Shown here: positions 53,320-63,646 of the stretch, piece after piece | How positions within the stretch are numbered: position 1 is the first letter of the stretch | Layout of the letters: every line of letters begins with the position of its first letter | Assembly (NCBI RefSeq): GCF_011046735.1 | Contig: NZ_CP049258.1 | Location: 3,862,001-3,926,000, forward strand | Reading direction: 5' to 3' | Source of the DNA: Nordella sp. HKS 07 | GTDB lineage: Bacteria; Pseudomonadota; Alphaproteobacteria; Rhizobiales; Aestuariivirgaceae | Length of the DNA: 64,000 nt | Program-made: the position numbers and the translations under genes | The notes under the pieces: model-generated | The model's input: the letters and a program-made list of their open reading frames with translations, nothing else | The model's database searches: none | What the model was told of the DNA's origin: nothing

Positions 53320-55098
53320 ATGCAGCATGACAACAAGAACTTCATTATCGCCATCGTCCTATCCATGGCGATCATTTTCGGGTGGCAATATTTCTACGCC
53401 ACGCCGATGCAGAAGAAGCTCGAGCAGCAGCCCCCGCAGCAGCAGACTCAGGTAACGGGCGGCCAGCAGCAACCGGGTTCGTCGGTGCCGGGCAGCACCG
53501 AGGCGCAGATCGTCCCGCGCGAGACCGCCATCGCCGCCGGCAAGCGGATCACGATCGAGACCCCGGTCATCGACGGCTCGATCAACCTCATCGGCGCCCA
53601 GTTCGACGACATCCGTTTCAAGAACTACCGCGAGACGGTGGACCCCAAGAGCCCCGAAATCGCGCTGCTCAGCCCCTCGGGCACGCCACAGGGCTATTTC
53701 GCCGAGCAGGGCTTCGTCGCCGCGACCGGCACCACGGCCAATCTGCCCGGTCCCAAAACAGAATGGCAGGCGCCGGCGGACGCGGTGCTCGCTCCCGGCA
53801 AGCCCGTCACCCTCACCTGGGACAATGGCGAGGGACTTGTCTTCACCCGCACCATCTCGGTCGATGAGGACTATCTCTTCTCGATCAAGCAGGAGGTCCA
53901 CAACAAGACCGCCGAACCGATTTCGCTCTTCCCCTATGCCCGCATTCAGCGCCAGGGCACGCCCAAGGTCGCCGGCATCTATGTGCTGTTCGAGGGCCTG
54001 ATCGGCGTCCTCAATGGCGAACTCGACGAGATCCATTATAAGGACCTCAAGGACGAGACCAAGAAGATCACCAAGGACGGCACCGGCGGCTGGCTGGGCT
54101 TCACCGACAAATATTGGGCTTCGGCGCTCATTCCTGACCAGGCCACGGGCCTCGCCGGGACGTTCCAGCACATCACGCAAGGTACCTCCGACGTCTATCA
54201 GACCGACTATCTCGGCAAGACCGCCATCACCATTCCGGCCGGTGGCAGTGCTGCCTATACGGACCGCCTCTTCGCCGGCGCCAAGGTGGTGCAGAACATC
54301 AATGCCATCGGCGAGAAATACGGTGTCGACCGCTTCGACCTGATGATCGACTGGGGCTGGTTCTACTTCCTGACCAAGCCGCTCTTCTGGCTCCTCGAAT
54401 ACATCAAGGGCATCGTCGGCAATTTCGGCCTCGCCATTCTCATCGTCACCGTCATCGTCAAGCTCCTGTTCTTCCCGCTGCAGAACAAGTCCTACGAGTC
54501 GATGAGCAAGATGAAGAAGCTGCAGCCCGAGATGGAGAAGATCAAGCAGCAGAATCCCGACGACCGGATGAAGCAGCAGCAGGAGATGATGGCGCTCTAC
54601 AAGCGCGAGAAGGTCTCGCCCTTGTCGGGCTGCTTGCCGATCCTTATCGCCATCCCGGTGTTCTTCGCGCTCTACAAGGTGATCTATGTCACCATCGAGA
54701 TGCGCCACGCGCCCTTCTTCGGCTGGATCCAGGACCTCTCGGCGCCCGATCCGACCAGCCTGTTCAACCTGTTCGGGCTTCTGCCCTTCACCCCGCCGCA
54801 TCTCCTGATGGTCGGCGTGTGGCCGATCATCATGGGCATCACCATGTGGCTGCAGATGCGTCTCAACCCGACGCCGCCCGATCCGATCCAGGCTCAGCTC
54901 TTCAACTGGATGCCGCTCATCTTCACCTTCATGCTCGCCGCCTTCCCGGCCGGTCTGGTGATCTATTGGGCGTGGAACAACTTCCTCTCCATCCTGCAGC
55001 AGAGCTACATCATGCGGCGTCAGGGCGTTGAGGTTAACTTCTTCGGCAATATCCGCGACAGCCTGCCCTTCCTCAAACGCAAGAGCAGCACCGGGTGA
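53320..55098 (+). CDS. yidC: membrane protein insertase YidC
   Basis: A 592-residue inner-membrane insertase. The N-terminal helix IIAIVLSMAIIFGWQYFY is followed by a Gln-rich linker and the large periplasmic beta domain (to about 340). The conserved C-terminal insertase core holds five helices: WFYFLTKPLFWLLEYIKG, FGLAILIVTVIVKLLFFPL with the catalytic-groove arginine region after it in related proteins (here LQNKSYESMSKMKKLQPEME), then LSGCLPILIAIPVFFALYKV and later helices. It inserts membrane proteins with or without SecYEG. It overlaps engB by 4 bp. Confidence 0.97.
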   Translation: MQHDNKNFIIAIVLSMAIIFGWQYFYATPMQKKLEQQPPQQQTQVTGGQQQPGSSVPGSTEAQIVPRETAIAAGKRITIETPVIDGSINLIGAQFDDIRFKNYRETVDPKSPEIALLSPSGTPQGYFAEQGFVAATGTTANLPGPKTEWQAPADAVLAPGKPVTLTWDNGEGLVFTRTISVDEDYLFSIKQEVHNKTAEPISLFPYARIQRQGTPKVAGIYVLFEGLIGVLNGELDEIHYKDLKDETKKITKDGTGGWLGFTDKYWASALIPDQATGLAGTFQHITQGTSDVYQTDYLGKTAITIPAGGSAAYTDRLFAGAKVVQNINAIGEKYGVDRFDLMIDWGWFYFLTKPLFWLLEYIKGIVGNFGLAILIVTVIVKLLFFPLQNKSYESMSKMKKLQPEMEKIKQQNPDDRMKQQQEMMALYKREKVSPLSGCLPILIAIPVFFALYKVIYVTIEMRHAPFFGWIQDLSAPDPTSLFNLFGLLPFTPPHLLMVGVWPIIMGITMWLQMRLNPTPPDPIQAQLFNWMPLIFTFMLAAFPAGLVIYWAWNNFLSILQQSYIMRRQGVEVNFFGNIRDSLPFLKRKSSTG

Positions 55099-55742
55099 CG
55101 GTCGAGTGGACAGCCGATCAGCTTGAACGGGGCAGGCTCCTTTTCGCGGGGCCTGCCTCATTCGTCATGGGCGTGGCCAAGCCCGATCAGCTGCCGGCGA
55201 TCACGGGCGTCGAGATCGCCTTTGCCGGGCGCTCCAATGCCGGCAAGTCGTCGCTCATCAATGCATTGACGGGTCACAAGGAACTGGCGCGCGCCTCCAA
55301 TACGCCGGGCCGCACCCGCGAGCTCAATTTCTTCGACATCGGCGCCGGCAAGCTGACGCTGGTCGACATGCCGGGCTATGGCTATGCCAAGGCCGCCAAG
55401 TCGGACGTCAAGCAGTGGCAGGGATTGCTAAAGACCTATCTCAGGGGCAGGCCCGGCCTCACCCGGGTCTTCGTGCTGGTTGACGCCCGCCACGGCGTCA
55501 CCGCGACCGATCTCGAGATGTTCAATCTGCTCGATGAGAGCGCCGTCACCTTCCAGATCGTGCTGACCAAGGGTGACAAGATTCACGCCAAGGACGAGCC
55601 GCCTCTCCTCGAAAAGACCCGCGCCATCGCCAAGAAACGCCCCGCCGCCTTCCCCGAGGTGCATCTGACCTCGAGCGTGACGGGCCGCGGCTATCCGGAA
55701 TTGCGCGCCGAGATCGCGGGTCTTGTGAGCGGGCGCAATTGA
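55095..55742 (+). CDS. engB: ribosome biogenesis GTP-binding protein YihA/EngB
   Basis: A 215-residue GTPase. G1 GRSNAGKSSLINAL, G2/switch TPGRTRELNFF, G3 DMPGYGYAKA and G4 LTKGDK are all present, and the length is normal for EngB. It assists assembly of the large ribosomal subunit. The GTG start at 55095 overlaps the yidC stop (GTGA), so it is translated by coupling. Confidence 0.96.
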   Translation: MTVEWTADQLERGRLLFAGPASFVMGVAKPDQLPAITGVEIAFAGRSNAGKSSLINALTGHKELARASNTPGRTRELNFFDIGAGKLTLVDMPGYGYAKAAKSDVKQWQGLLKTYLRGRPGLTRVFVLVDARHGVTATDLEMFNLLDESAVTFQIVLTKGDKIHAKDEPPLLEKTRAIAKKRPAAFPEVHLTSSVTGRGYPELRAEIAGLVSGRN

Positions 55743-55782
55743 AGTATAAGCGCATCGGTTTTTAATCCGGGACTTCTCAACC

Positions 55783-56679
55783 ATGTCCGAAACTTCCTCC
55801 ACTGAAACCGCCCGCATTCTCTCCGAAGCCTTGCCGTTCCTGCAGCGCTATGACGATCAGGTCGTGGTGGTGAAATATGGCGGGCATGCCATGGTCGATC
55901 CCGAGCTTTCCCGCAAATTCGCCCGCGACATGGTGATGCTGAAGCTGTGCGGCATCCATCCGGTGGTCGTGCATGGCGGCGGTCCGCAGATCAACCGGCT
56001 GCTCGACAAGCTTCAGGTCAAGTCGGAGTTCCGCGAGGGTCTGCGCGTCACCGACAAGGACACGATGGAGGTTGTCGAGATGGTGCTCGCCGGCTCGATT
56101 AACAAGTCGATCGTCGGCCTGATCCAGGCGGCGGGCGGGCGTGCCGTCGGTATTTCCGGCAAGGACGGCAATCTGCTCATCGCCGAGCGCTTCACCAAGA
56201 CCAAGGTCGACCCCGTGACAGGCAAGACCGAGACGATCGATTTCGGCTTCGTCGGCGAGCCGCACCGGGTCAATATCGAGATCCTCACCACCATCATCAA
56301 GAGTGACGCCATTCCGGTCATAGCTCCCGTGGGCATCGGCCTGGACGGCGAAAGCTACAATGTGAATGCCGACACGGCGGCGGGCGCCATCGCCACGGCG
56401 CTTCACGCCAAGCGCCTGTTGCTCCTGACCGACGTGGCGGGCGTGCTCGACAAGAACAAGGAGCTCATCCACGAGCTCACTCTGTCCAACATACCGAAGC
56501 TCGTTGCCGAGGGCACCATCACCGGCGGCATGATCCCCAAGATCGAAAGCTGCGTGTCGGTGGTCGAATCGGGTGTCGAGGGCGTCATCATCCTCGATGG
56601 CCGGGTGCCGCACAGCGTGCTGCTCGAGCTCTTCACCCCGCATGGCGTCGGCACCCGCGTGTCGCGCTCGGGGATGTAA
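55783..56679 (+). CDS. argB: N-acetylglutamate kinase
   Basis: A 298-residue amino-acid kinase. VVKYGGHAM near residue 30 binds ATP phosphate, [16 protein letters not shown] binds the substrate, and the later [13 protein letters not shown] and [11 protein letters not shown] complete the kinase fold; [11 protein letters not shown] is the usual C-terminal lysine motif. It phosphorylates N-acetyl-L-glutamate, the second step in arginine synthesis. It follows engB after 40 bp. Length and motifs are normal. Confidence 0.97.
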   Translation: MSETSSTETARILSEALPFLQRYDDQVVVVKYGGHAMVDPELSRKFARDMVMLKLCGIHPVVVHGGGPQINRLLDKLQVKSEFREGLRVTDKDTMEVVEMVLAGSINKSIVGLIQAAGGRAVGISGKDGNLLIAERFTKTKVDPVTGKTETIDFGFVGEPHRVNIEILTTIIKSDAIPVIAPVGIGLDGESYNVNADTAAGAIATALHAKRLLLLTDVAGVLDKNKELIHELTLSNIPKLVAEGTITGGMIPKIESCVSVVESGVEGVIILDGRVPHSVLLELFTPHGVGTRVSRSGM

Positions 56680-56697
56680 GTGATGTATCCCAACTAT

Positions 56698-56847
56698 CCC
56701 CTCTCCCCCTGCGGGGGAGAGGGCTAGGGTGAGGGGGAACCGACGGAGAAACTCTGACAGATGCAAAAGGTCCCTGTCGTCTGTTCCCCCTCACCCTCCC
56801 AATGCTTTGCATTAGGCCCCTCCCTCTCCCCCGTTGGGGGCGAGGGT
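56698..56847. repeat. nested palindromic intergenic repeat
   Basis: Two hairpins, cctctccccctgcgggggag-type at 56698-56723 and ctctcccccgttgggggcga-type at 56823-56847, flank a second inverted pair: gggtgagggggaac (56727-56740) and gttccccctcaccc (56783-56796). The whole can fold into a compact structure between argB and the nucleotidase gene. It looks like a REP-type element of the kind dispersed in alphaproteobacterial genomes and may also end or attenuate transcription. Confidence 0.7.
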
Positions 56848-56867
56848 ATGAGAGAAGGTGCTGCAAC

Positions 56868-57569
56868 TTGACGAACAAACACACCAGAGGCTTCGACCAC
56901 GTCGACACCTGGATCTTCGATCTGGACAATACGCTCTATCCGGCGAGCTGCCGGCTGTTCGATCAGATTGATGTCAAGATCGGCGCCTTCGTCTCGAACC
57001 TCTTGGGCATCGACCCATCCGAGGCGCGGCGCATCCAGAAAGCCTACTTCTACGAATATGGCACGACGCTGCGTGGCCTCATGAGTGAGCACAAGGTAGC
57101 GCCGGAGGAGTTCCTGGACTTCGTGCACGACATCGACCACTCCCCGGTGCCGGCCAACCGGCTTCTCGACGAAGCCCTCCATGCGCTGCCCGGCCGCAAG
57201 CTGATCTTCACCAACGGCACCGTCGCCCATGCCCGGAAGGTGCTGGCCCGCATCGGCGTCACTCATCATTTTGGCGACATATTCGACATCGTCCATTCGG
57301 ACTACATCCCGAAACCGGCCATCGGGCCCTATCGCAAATTCATCGGCCAGACCGGCATCGACCCGACCCGCTCGGCCATGTTCGAGGACATCGCCCGCAA
57401 TCTCGAGGCTCCGCATGAGCTCGGCATGACGACCGTGCTGGTGACGTCCCCAGACAATACCGATGCCAAGCACCTCAATAGCCTGGATGGCGGGGCGGGC
57501 GCCCATGTCCACCATGTCACCGACGATATCGCCGCTTTCCTCAGCCGCCTGGTCGCCGATCGCAATTGA
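56868..57569 (+). CDS. HAD-family pyrimidine 5'-nucleotidase-like phosphatase
   Basis: A 233-residue haloacid-dehalogenase protein. Motif I is IFDLDNTLYP with the nucleophile aspartate, motif II LIFTNGT, the lysine region SDYIPKPAIGPYRKF, and motif IV FEDIARNLEAPHELGM. This spacing fits the Sdt1/Phm8 pyrimidine 5'-nucleotidase group. The start is a TTG at 56868 with GAGAAGG upstream, because the longer frame would run into the palindromic repeat. It lies between argB and dapD as in related Hyphomicrobiales. Confidence 0.87.
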   Translation: MTNKHTRGFDHVDTWIFDLDNTLYPASCRLFDQIDVKIGAFVSNLLGIDPSEARRIQKAYFYEYGTTLRGLMSEHKVAPEEFLDFVHDIDHSPVPANRLLDEALHALPGRKLIFTNGTVAHARKVLARIGVTHHFGDIFDIVHSDYIPKPAIGPYRKFIGQTGIDPTRSAMFEDIARNLEAPHELGMTTVLVTSPDNTDAKHLNSLDGGAGAHVHHVTDDIAAFLSRLVADRN

Positions 57570-57622
57570 CTTCGAACCGGTGCGCGCTAGTTTCCGCCGG
57601 ATGACGATCTAGAGGGAAGAAC

Positions 57623-58459
<837 letters not shown>

Positions 58460-58475
58460 CGCGAGATTCGCGCCC

Positions 58476-58494
58476 CCACCTCACGCTGAGGTGG
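58476..58494. terminator. hairpin between convergent genes
   Basis: CCACCTCA-CGC-TGAGGTGG is a perfect 8-bp stem with a 3-base loop, followed by a second short hairpin (ccgcgaagcgg). It lies between dapD and the convergent deacylase gene. There is no T-run, so Rho-independent termination is uncertain. Confidence 0.4.
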
Positions 58495-58527
58495 CCGCGA
58501 AGCGGCCCTCGAAGCATCCTGCAGCCG

Positions 58528-58998
58528 CTACGCGTGGTGGCTGAATCGGGCCCGGCGGGCGTCCTTGGTCAGGACCCTGAAGGCATCGCCGCTGACATGC
58601 ACGAGGCTCTTGTGGTCTCCGCCTTCGAAATAGAGGTCGGGGGCACCATTCAGGCTGTCGTCGAGGATCACCGGCACGCCATAGGCCGCGCCGACGGGTG
58701 GGATGGCGCCTGTATCGCAGTCGTCGAAAAGCGTTGAGACTTCGTCTTCCGTCGCCAGCCCGAGCCTCTTGTCCAGGAGGTCTTGCAGCGTGCCCAGTTC
58801 GACCCGGTTGGTGCTCGGAACCACGGCGAGGACATAGCCAAGCTCGTGGTGGATCACGACGGATTTGGCCACCCGGTCGCCGGGAATATGCGCCGACTCG
58901 GCCGACTGGCTTGAGGTGGAGGTGCGCGGATGGGTGACGACGTCGTAGTGAACGCCTTTGCCATCCAGATATTGCCGGAGCTTGCTTGCGATTGTCAT
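58528..58998 (-). CDS. YbaK/ProX-type aminoacyl-tRNA deacylase
   Basis: A 156-residue protein of the YbaK/EbsC editing family. VAKSVVIHHELGYVLAVVPS contains the conserved lysine; GAIPPVGAAYGVPVILDDSL matches the family loop, and FEGGDHKSLVHVSGDAF the C-terminal part. These enzymes hydrolyse mischarged aminoacyl-tRNAs (for example Cys- or Ala-tRNA-Pro). It is convergent with dapD. The exact tRNA specificity cannot be read. Confidence 0.88.
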   Translation of the reverse strand: MTIASKLRQYLDGKGVHYDVVTHPRTSTSSQSAESAHIPGDRVAKSVVIHHELGYVLAVVPSTNRVELGTLQDLLDKRLGLATEDEVSTLFDDCDTGAIPPVGAAYGVPVILDDSLNGAPDLYFEGGDHKSLVHVSGDAFRVLTKDARRARFSHHA

Positions 58999-59219
58999 CG
59001 TCGGCCTCCTCGCGGAAATGCGGGTAAAGGAGCAGAACGAAGACGGCTATTCTCGCCCAACCGTCGTCATTGTCAACGATGTCGGCGATACCGTTGGATG
59101 GCACCAAGTGGTCATTAACAGACCGTTGCGTGACGGAACGAAAAATCAGTTCAAGACTTTACGCGGGTTTAAAGCGCCCTGAGGTAAGCGTCGCGCTTCA
59201 TCAAACGGGGCGACGATCC

Positions 59220-59717
59220 ATGAATCTGCTTTCACTGCTGTTCAGTCTTCACGGCCGCATCGGCCGCGGGCAATACTGGCTGGGCTATCTCGTGCTGCTG
59301 GCCTTGGCCGTGGTGTCCTGGCTGGCCCTCTTTGCGGGCCTGGGCAATGAGAGCATTCCGCTGCTTCTGGTTCCGATCGCTCTTCTGCCTTTCAGCCTGT
59401 GGATCGCCATCTGCGTCATGGGCAAGCGTTATCACGATCGCGGGAAATCGGCCTGGTGGATTCTCATCTGCCTCATCCCAGTCGTCGGTGGAATCTGGCA
59501 GTTCATCGAACTCGGCCTGCTGCGCGGTGATGATGGGACGAATGGTTATGGTCCCGACCCCGCCTTCTCCTTCAATGTCGCCGGCGACATCGAGGCGCTG
59601 CGGCGGCAGGCCGGCCATGGCGCGGGGAATGCCGTTACCGCCGTGGCTAGGACCGCAGCACCGCAACCTCACGCGCACTATGCGAACAGCCGCCCGGTCT
59701 TCGGCAAGCGTGTCTAG
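59220..59717 (+). CDS. DUF805 membrane protein
   Basis: A 165-residue small membrane protein from the ATG at 59220. The family signature is clear: LFSLHGRIGRGQYWLGYLVL at the start, then ICVMGKRYHDRGKSAWWILI and LGLLRGDDGTNGYGPDP. Three or four membrane helices occupy about 18-120; the C-terminal tail is cytoplasmic and disordered. The function of DUF805 proteins is unknown. An 84-bp inverted-repeat element begins at its stop codon. Confidence 0.9.
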   Translation: MNLLSLLFSLHGRIGRGQYWLGYLVLLALAVVSWLALFAGLGNESIPLLLVPIALLPFSLWIAICVMGKRYHDRGKSAWWILICLIPVVGGIWQFIELGLLRGDDGTNGYGPDPAFSFNVAGDIEALRRQAGHGAGNAVTAVARTAAPQPHAHYANSRPVFGKRV

Positions 59718-59797
59718 TGTCCCGAATCCGAAGTTCGCCACAGCCGGCGGGACCTTCCGAGCGACTGATATCAGGAACTTCGCGTTCAGCACACTAG
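59714..59797. repeat. 84-bp inverted-repeat mini-element
   Basis: The ends ctagtgtcccgaatccgaag and (reverse complement of the right end) ctagtgtgctgaacgcgaag match over most of 23 bp, so the block is an imperfect palindrome flanked by ctag. It starts at the DUF805 stop codon. It resembles non-coding dispersed mini-repeats of alphaproteobacteria. Confidence 0.6.
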
Positions 59798-59872
59798 CCT
59801 GCCCTAGAGACAGTGTGTGGCCGATCGCCGACGGACCGTCTCCTCTCGCGCAAGATATATTTCTCTTGAGGC

Positions 59873-59900
59873 GCCCGGCCGTGATATGGCCGGGCTCTTT
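59873..59900 (+). terminator. Rho-independent terminator
   Basis: GCCCGGCC (59873-59880), a 7-base loop, GGCCGGGC (59888-59895), then tcttt. A perfect 8-bp GC stem followed by a short T-rich tail on the plus strand, about 155 bp after the DUF805 gene and 21 bp before dapE. Confidence 0.55.
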
Positions 59901-59921
59901 GCCAATGGATAGATTGCGCCG

Positions 59922-61085
59922 ATGGACACAGACCCGCTTCCGCTTCTTGCCGACTTGATTCGATGCCCTTCGGTGACGCCCAGCGAGGCAGGCGCGCTTG
60001 ACGTTCTGGAGAGATATCTGAGCGCCGCGGGATTTCAGTGCCAGCGGCTTGTCTTCTCTGAAAAGGGGACGCCCGACGTCGACAATCTCTTCGCCCGCTT
60101 CGGCAAGGGCCGGCCGCATCTGTGTTTCGCCGGTCATATCGATGTCGTGCCGCCGGGACGTCTTGAAGATTGGTCGGCACCGCCCTTCACCGCCTATCAG
60201 GCCGACGGCTTTCTGTATGGCCGGGGCGCCGCCGACATGAAGGGCTCTGTCGCCGCTTTCGCCACCGCCGCTGCCGATGCGGTGCGTGCCGGTACATTCA
60301 CCGGCTCGCTGTCGCTGCTGATCACGGGCGACGAGGAGGGGCCCGCCCTCAATGGCACCGCCAAGGTCCTCGCCTGGATGAAGGAGAAGGGCCACATTCC
60401 CGACCACTGTCTGGTCGGTGAACCGACCTCGACCGACAGGCTCGGCGATACGATCAAGATCGGCCGGCGCGGCTCAATGAGCTTCGATGTGTCGGTCAGC
60501 GGCGTTCAGGGTCATGTCGCCTATCCGCACAAGGCCGACAATCCGATACCTAAGCTCGCCCGCCTGATCGATCGTCTCGCCGCCTACAAATTCGATGACG
60601 GCAATGATCGCTTCGATCCGACGACACTCGCCTTCACCACCGTCGATGTCGGAAATCCGGCCGGTAACGTCATTCCCGGCCACGCTAACGCCCGCTTCAA
60701 TATCCGCTACAACACCGAGCATACACGCGAGACGCTCACGACCATAGTACGCGATACCTGCGCCGGCGTGGAGGAGGAACTCGGTGGCGTCTTCACCATC
60801 GACGCGGTCAATCGCGCGGACGCCTTCGTCACCGAGCCCGGCGCATTTGTCGGCGTGGTGCTCGATGCCATCGAGGCGGAAACCGGTGTGCTGGCCAAGC
60901 TCTCGACCTCCGGCGGCACCTCGGACGCGCGCTTCATCAAGAATTATTGCCCGGTGCTCGAATTCGGCCCGATCAACGCGACCATCCATCACGTCAATGA
61001 GCGGATCGCCGTCGCCGATCTGCGCAATCTGGCCGACATCTACCGCGGCATCATCGAGGCCTATGTCGGACGGGCGCCAGGGTGA
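59922..61085 (+). CDS. dapE: succinyl-diaminopimelate desuccinylase
   Basis: A 387-residue M20-family metallohydrolase. Zinc ligands appear in CFAGHIDVVPPG and YGRGAADMKGSVAAF, the catalytic glutamates in ITGDEEGPALNGT, and later ligands in LVGEPTSTDRLGD and the C-terminal ATIHHVNERI. The dimerisation domain (GRRGSMSFDVSVSGVQGHVA) is complete. It removes succinate from N-succinyl-LL-diaminopimelate in lysine and cell-wall precursor synthesis. It overlaps the following membrane gene by 4 bp. Confidence 0.97.
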   Translation: MDTDPLPLLADLIRCPSVTPSEAGALDVLERYLSAAGFQCQRLVFSEKGTPDVDNLFARFGKGRPHLCFAGHIDVVPPGRLEDWSAPPFTAYQADGFLYGRGAADMKGSVAAFATAAADAVRAGTFTGSLSLLITGDEEGPALNGTAKVLAWMKEKGHIPDHCLVGEPTSTDRLGDTIKIGRRGSMSFDVSVSGVQGHVAYPHKADNPIPKLARLIDRLAAYKFDDGNDRFDPTTLAFTTVDVGNPAGNVIPGHANARFNIRYNTEHTRETLTTIVRDTCAGVEEELGGVFTIDAVNRADAFVTEPGAFVGVVLDAIEAETGVLAKLSTSGGTSDARFIKNYCPVLEFGPINATIHHVNERIAVADLRNLADIYRGIIEAYVGRAPG

Positions 61086-61651
61086 CGATAGTCCAGGAGG
61101 GCCTTGCCGCGGTCAGAGGGTGCTGGCGCCTGATCTGCCGCGATCCGCGGGCGGATGAGGATTTCAACCTGACCGTCGACGGCTTCTTGCGATCCTTCGC
61201 GATGGTCGTGCCGCTTCTTGCCATGATGTATCCGATCTTCGTGTCGGATCATCGCTTTGCCGGTGAACTCGCCGCGGAGAATGCGGAAGTGCCGCCGATG
61301 GACATCGGCCGCGACTATGCCTATCTGCTCATTTTCGTCTTCGCCTGGCCGTTCGCGGCGGCCCTTCAGGCCAAGCTTCTGGGCGTCGGCCAGAGTTACA
61401 TCCGCTATATGATCATCTATAACTGGATGACCTTGCCCGCCACCGCCCTGGCGATGCTGCCGCATCTCCTTCACCTCGCCTCCGGCACGGTCTATCCGGC
61501 TGTCATACTGGCGGAGATCGTGTTCCTGCTTCTGATCTATGTGAGCTGGTTCATCGCCAAGACGGCTCTGAGGACAACAACTTTGGTCGCCATTGCGTTC
61601 GTGCTCGCCGAGTTCGCGCTGACCGTCAGTCTCGACACCCTAATGCGTTGA
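61082..61651 (+). CDS. small integral membrane protein
   Basis: A 189-residue protein starting at a GTG that overlaps the dapE stop (GTGA). Hydrophobic helices at about 38-55, 78-95, 105-128, 135-155 and 165-185 make it a polytopic membrane protein. The N-terminal region (CWRLICRDPRADEDFNLTVD) is soluble and conserved-looking. No family name is certain. Tight coupling to dapE suggests co-expression rather than a shared function. Confidence 0.8.
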   Translation: MTIVQEGLAAVRGCWRLICRDPRADEDFNLTVDGFLRSFAMVVPLLAMMYPIFVSDHRFAGELAAENAEVPPMDIGRDYAYLLIFVFAWPFAAALQAKLLGVGQSYIRYMIIYNWMTLPATALAMLPHLLHLASGTVYPAVILAEIVFLLLIYVSWFIAKTALRTTTLVAIAFVLAEFALTVSLDTLMR

Positions 61652-61689
61652 CGTGACGCCCGGCGAAGGGGGCCCTTCAGCTGAGGCGG

Positions 61690-61812
61690 GATATCCTCTA
61701 GCGCGCATCCCGGCGAAGTGGGATCACTTCGCCGAAAAGGATTCGCGTCAGATCAATATGTTGGAGCAAATCCTCACCGCCAAAGTCTTCAACTTTGGCG
61801 GGATTTGATCTA
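61690..61812. repeat. dispersed intergenic repeat (hairpin-rich)
   Basis: A non-coding stretch with short inverted arms, such as ggcgaagtgggatcacttcgcc and ccgccaaagtcttcaacttt-ggcgg, ending in gatctaga. It resembles mosaic repeats common between genes of Hyphomicrobiales; a related piece is at 63500-63616 and also ends gatctaga. Confidence 0.5.
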
Positions 61813-61824
61813 GAAGCGCTGGCC

Positions 61825-62721
61825 ATGAAGCCGTTGTGGAATTCAGCTCTGGGACTCTTGATCGTGACCGGCGGCCTCCTGGGGCTGACTTTGCCTTTCG
61901 GCAAGCTCGCGACCGCAACGGGAGTCCCTCCCATTCTATGGGCTTTTGTCATATCCTGCGGGGCGGGCGGCGTCCTCTTCCTGGTTCTGCTCGCGCGCCG
62001 ACAGCCCATCGCGCTCACCCGGCATCGTCTGCGTTATTTCATCATCGCGGCGGCGATCTCCTACGCCATTCCCAATCTGCTGCTGTTCTCGGCCATTCCG
62101 CATCTGGGAGCGGGCTATGCCGGCATCATGTATACGCTCTCGCCGATCGTCACGCTGGTATTGTCGATTCTGCTTGGCGTGCGCCGGCCCAATGCCCTCG
62201 GCATTGCCGGAATTGTTGTCGGCTTCATCGGCGCGGTCATGGTGGCGACCACGCGCGGTGTCGCAGATAGGCCGGCGGACATATTCTGGGTCGCGATCGG
62301 GCTTCTGATGCCGGTTTGCCTGGCGGCCGGCAATGTCTATCGCAGCTATGACTGGCCGAAAGATACGGGACCGATCCAGCTTGCCGCCGGCAGCCATCTA
62401 GCCACCGCGGCGATGCTGATCGCGGGGGCGGTCGGCATGGGCCAGGCCGGCGCCTTCGCGACCCTTTCGGAGGTGCCGTGGCTGGTGGTGTTGCAGGTCC
62501 TTTCGGCCGCCGCGATGTTCGCCTTCTATTTTCGCCTGCAGGCGGTCGGCGGCCCGGTCTATCTGAGCCAGATCGGCTATGTGGCGGCGGCGATCGGCCT
62601 TGCCACCGGTGTCCTGTTCCTCGGCGAACACTATCAGCTGCTGACCTGGCTCGGCGCGGCCATCATCGTCATGGGCGTGATCATGACGACCAAGGCACAG
62701 AGCCAGACCAGCGTTCAATAA
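61825..62721 (+). CDS. EamA/DMT-family transporter
   Basis: A 298-residue membrane protein with ten predicted helices in two EamA halves; the second begins around 160. Typical segments are [40 protein letters not shown] and, in the second half, [20 protein letters not shown] followed by [19 protein letters not shown]. Such transporters export or import small metabolites or amino acids. I use the ATG at 61825; a TTG at 61795 falls in the repeat. It overlaps the convergent truA by 7 bp. Confidence 0.88.
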   Translation: MKPLWNSALGLLIVTGGLLGLTLPFGKLATATGVPPILWAFVISCGAGGVLFLVLLARRQPIALTRHRLRYFIIAAAISYAIPNLLLFSAIPHLGAGYAGIMYTLSPIVTLVLSILLGVRRPNALGIAGIVVGFIGAVMVATTRGVADRPADIFWVAIGLLMPVCLAAGNVYRSYDWPKDTGPIQLAAGSHLATAAMLIAGAVGMGQAGAFATLSEVPWLVVLQVLSAAAMFAFYFRLQAVGGPVYLSQIGYVAAAIGLATGVLFLGEHYQLLTWLGAAIIVMGVIMTTKAQSQTSVQ

Positions 62722-63455
62722 TCAACCTGGGTGAGATAGAGACCGGTCGGCGGCGCCACCGGTCCGCAACGGGTGCGGTCGTGCGCGTGAAGAGCGTTTC
62801 CGATCTCCTCGACCGGCCATTTGCCTTCGCCGACCAGCTTGAGCGAGCCCACCATCGAGCGAACCTGATGATGCAGGAAGGAGCGCGCCTCGACAAAGAT
62901 GTCGATGACGTCACTGTCGCGCGTCACATCGAGGCGGTCGAGCGTCTTGACCGGCGACTGCGCCTGGCAGGAGGAGGCACGGAAGGTGGTGAAGTCGTGC
63001 TTGCCGAGGAGCGCCTGGGCTGCTTCGTGCATGGCCTTGTGATCGAGGGGGACGGGATGCCACCAGGCCTTTCCCTGTTCGAGCGCCAAAGGCGCGGGCC
63101 GGTTGACGATCCGGTAGAGATAGTGCCGGCGTATGGCGCTGAAGCGGGCGTGGAAATTCGGTCCCACTTCCTCGACCGCCAGCACACTCACCGGATGCGG
63201 GCGCAAATGGGCGTTGATGGCATTCCGCAGGATTCGTGTCTGCCAGCTGCGCTCGAGATCGACATGCGCCACCTGTCCTATGGCGTGGACGCCGGCATCG
63301 GTGCGGCCGGCGGCGTGGACTACCGGCCGCTCGCCGCCGGCCAGGACGGAAACGGCGTCCTCGAGAACGCCCTGGACCGTCAGCGCATCGGCCTGCAACT
63401 GCCAGCCGGCGAAAGGTCCGCCGTCATATTCGATGATCATCTTGTAGCGCGCCAT
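62715..63455 (-). CDS. truA: tRNA pseudouridine synthase A
   Basis: A 246-residue enzyme. [20 protein letters not shown] at the N-terminus and the catalytic [20 protein letters not shown] with its aspartate are decisive, supported by [13 protein letters not shown] and [20 protein letters not shown]. It converts uridines 38-40 of the tRNA anticodon stem to pseudouridine. It is convergent with the transporter gene and overlaps it by 7 bp. Confidence 0.97.
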   Translation of the reverse strand: MARYKMIIEYDGGPFAGWQLQADALTVQGVLEDAVSVLAGGERPVVHAAGRTDAGVHAIGQVAHVDLERSWQTRILRNAINAHLRPHPVSVLAVEEVGPNFHARFSAIRRHYLYRIVNRPAPLALEQGKAWWHPVPLDHKAMHEAAQALLGKHDFTTFRASSCQAQSPVKTLDRLDVTRDSDVIDIFVEARSFLHHQVRSMVGSLKLVGEGKWPVEEIGNALHAHDRTRCGPVAPPTGLYLTQVDY

Positions 63456-63499
63456 GGCACCTTATGCCCGCACGCACCCCCCGGATGAAAGCGATTTCG

Positions 63500-63616
63500 C
63501 CTGGCGCGGGATGCGAAAAAGTGGACACCGGTTTTTCGCAAGAATCCCGCGCCAATATAGGAATCGATCACGTTTATGAGTTTGGATTGATTCAATCCAA
63601 ACTCATCGTGATCTAG
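63500..63616. repeat. dispersed intergenic repeat
   Basis: Non-coding sequence upstream of truA containing aaaaagtggacaccggtttt and a long inverted pair tgagtttggattga / tcaatccaaactca (63577-63604), ending gatctaga. This is a well-known style of dispersed repeat in Hyphomicrobiales intergenic regions. It can form a stable stem. Confidence 0.6.
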
Positions 63617-63646
63617 AGGGCCGTCAAGGTCTGAGGCGATCGTGAC

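Noticed and set aside
53359-55161. 600-codon minus-strand frame opposite yidC
   Set aside because: Shadow of yidC; composition is low-complexity and no motif is present.
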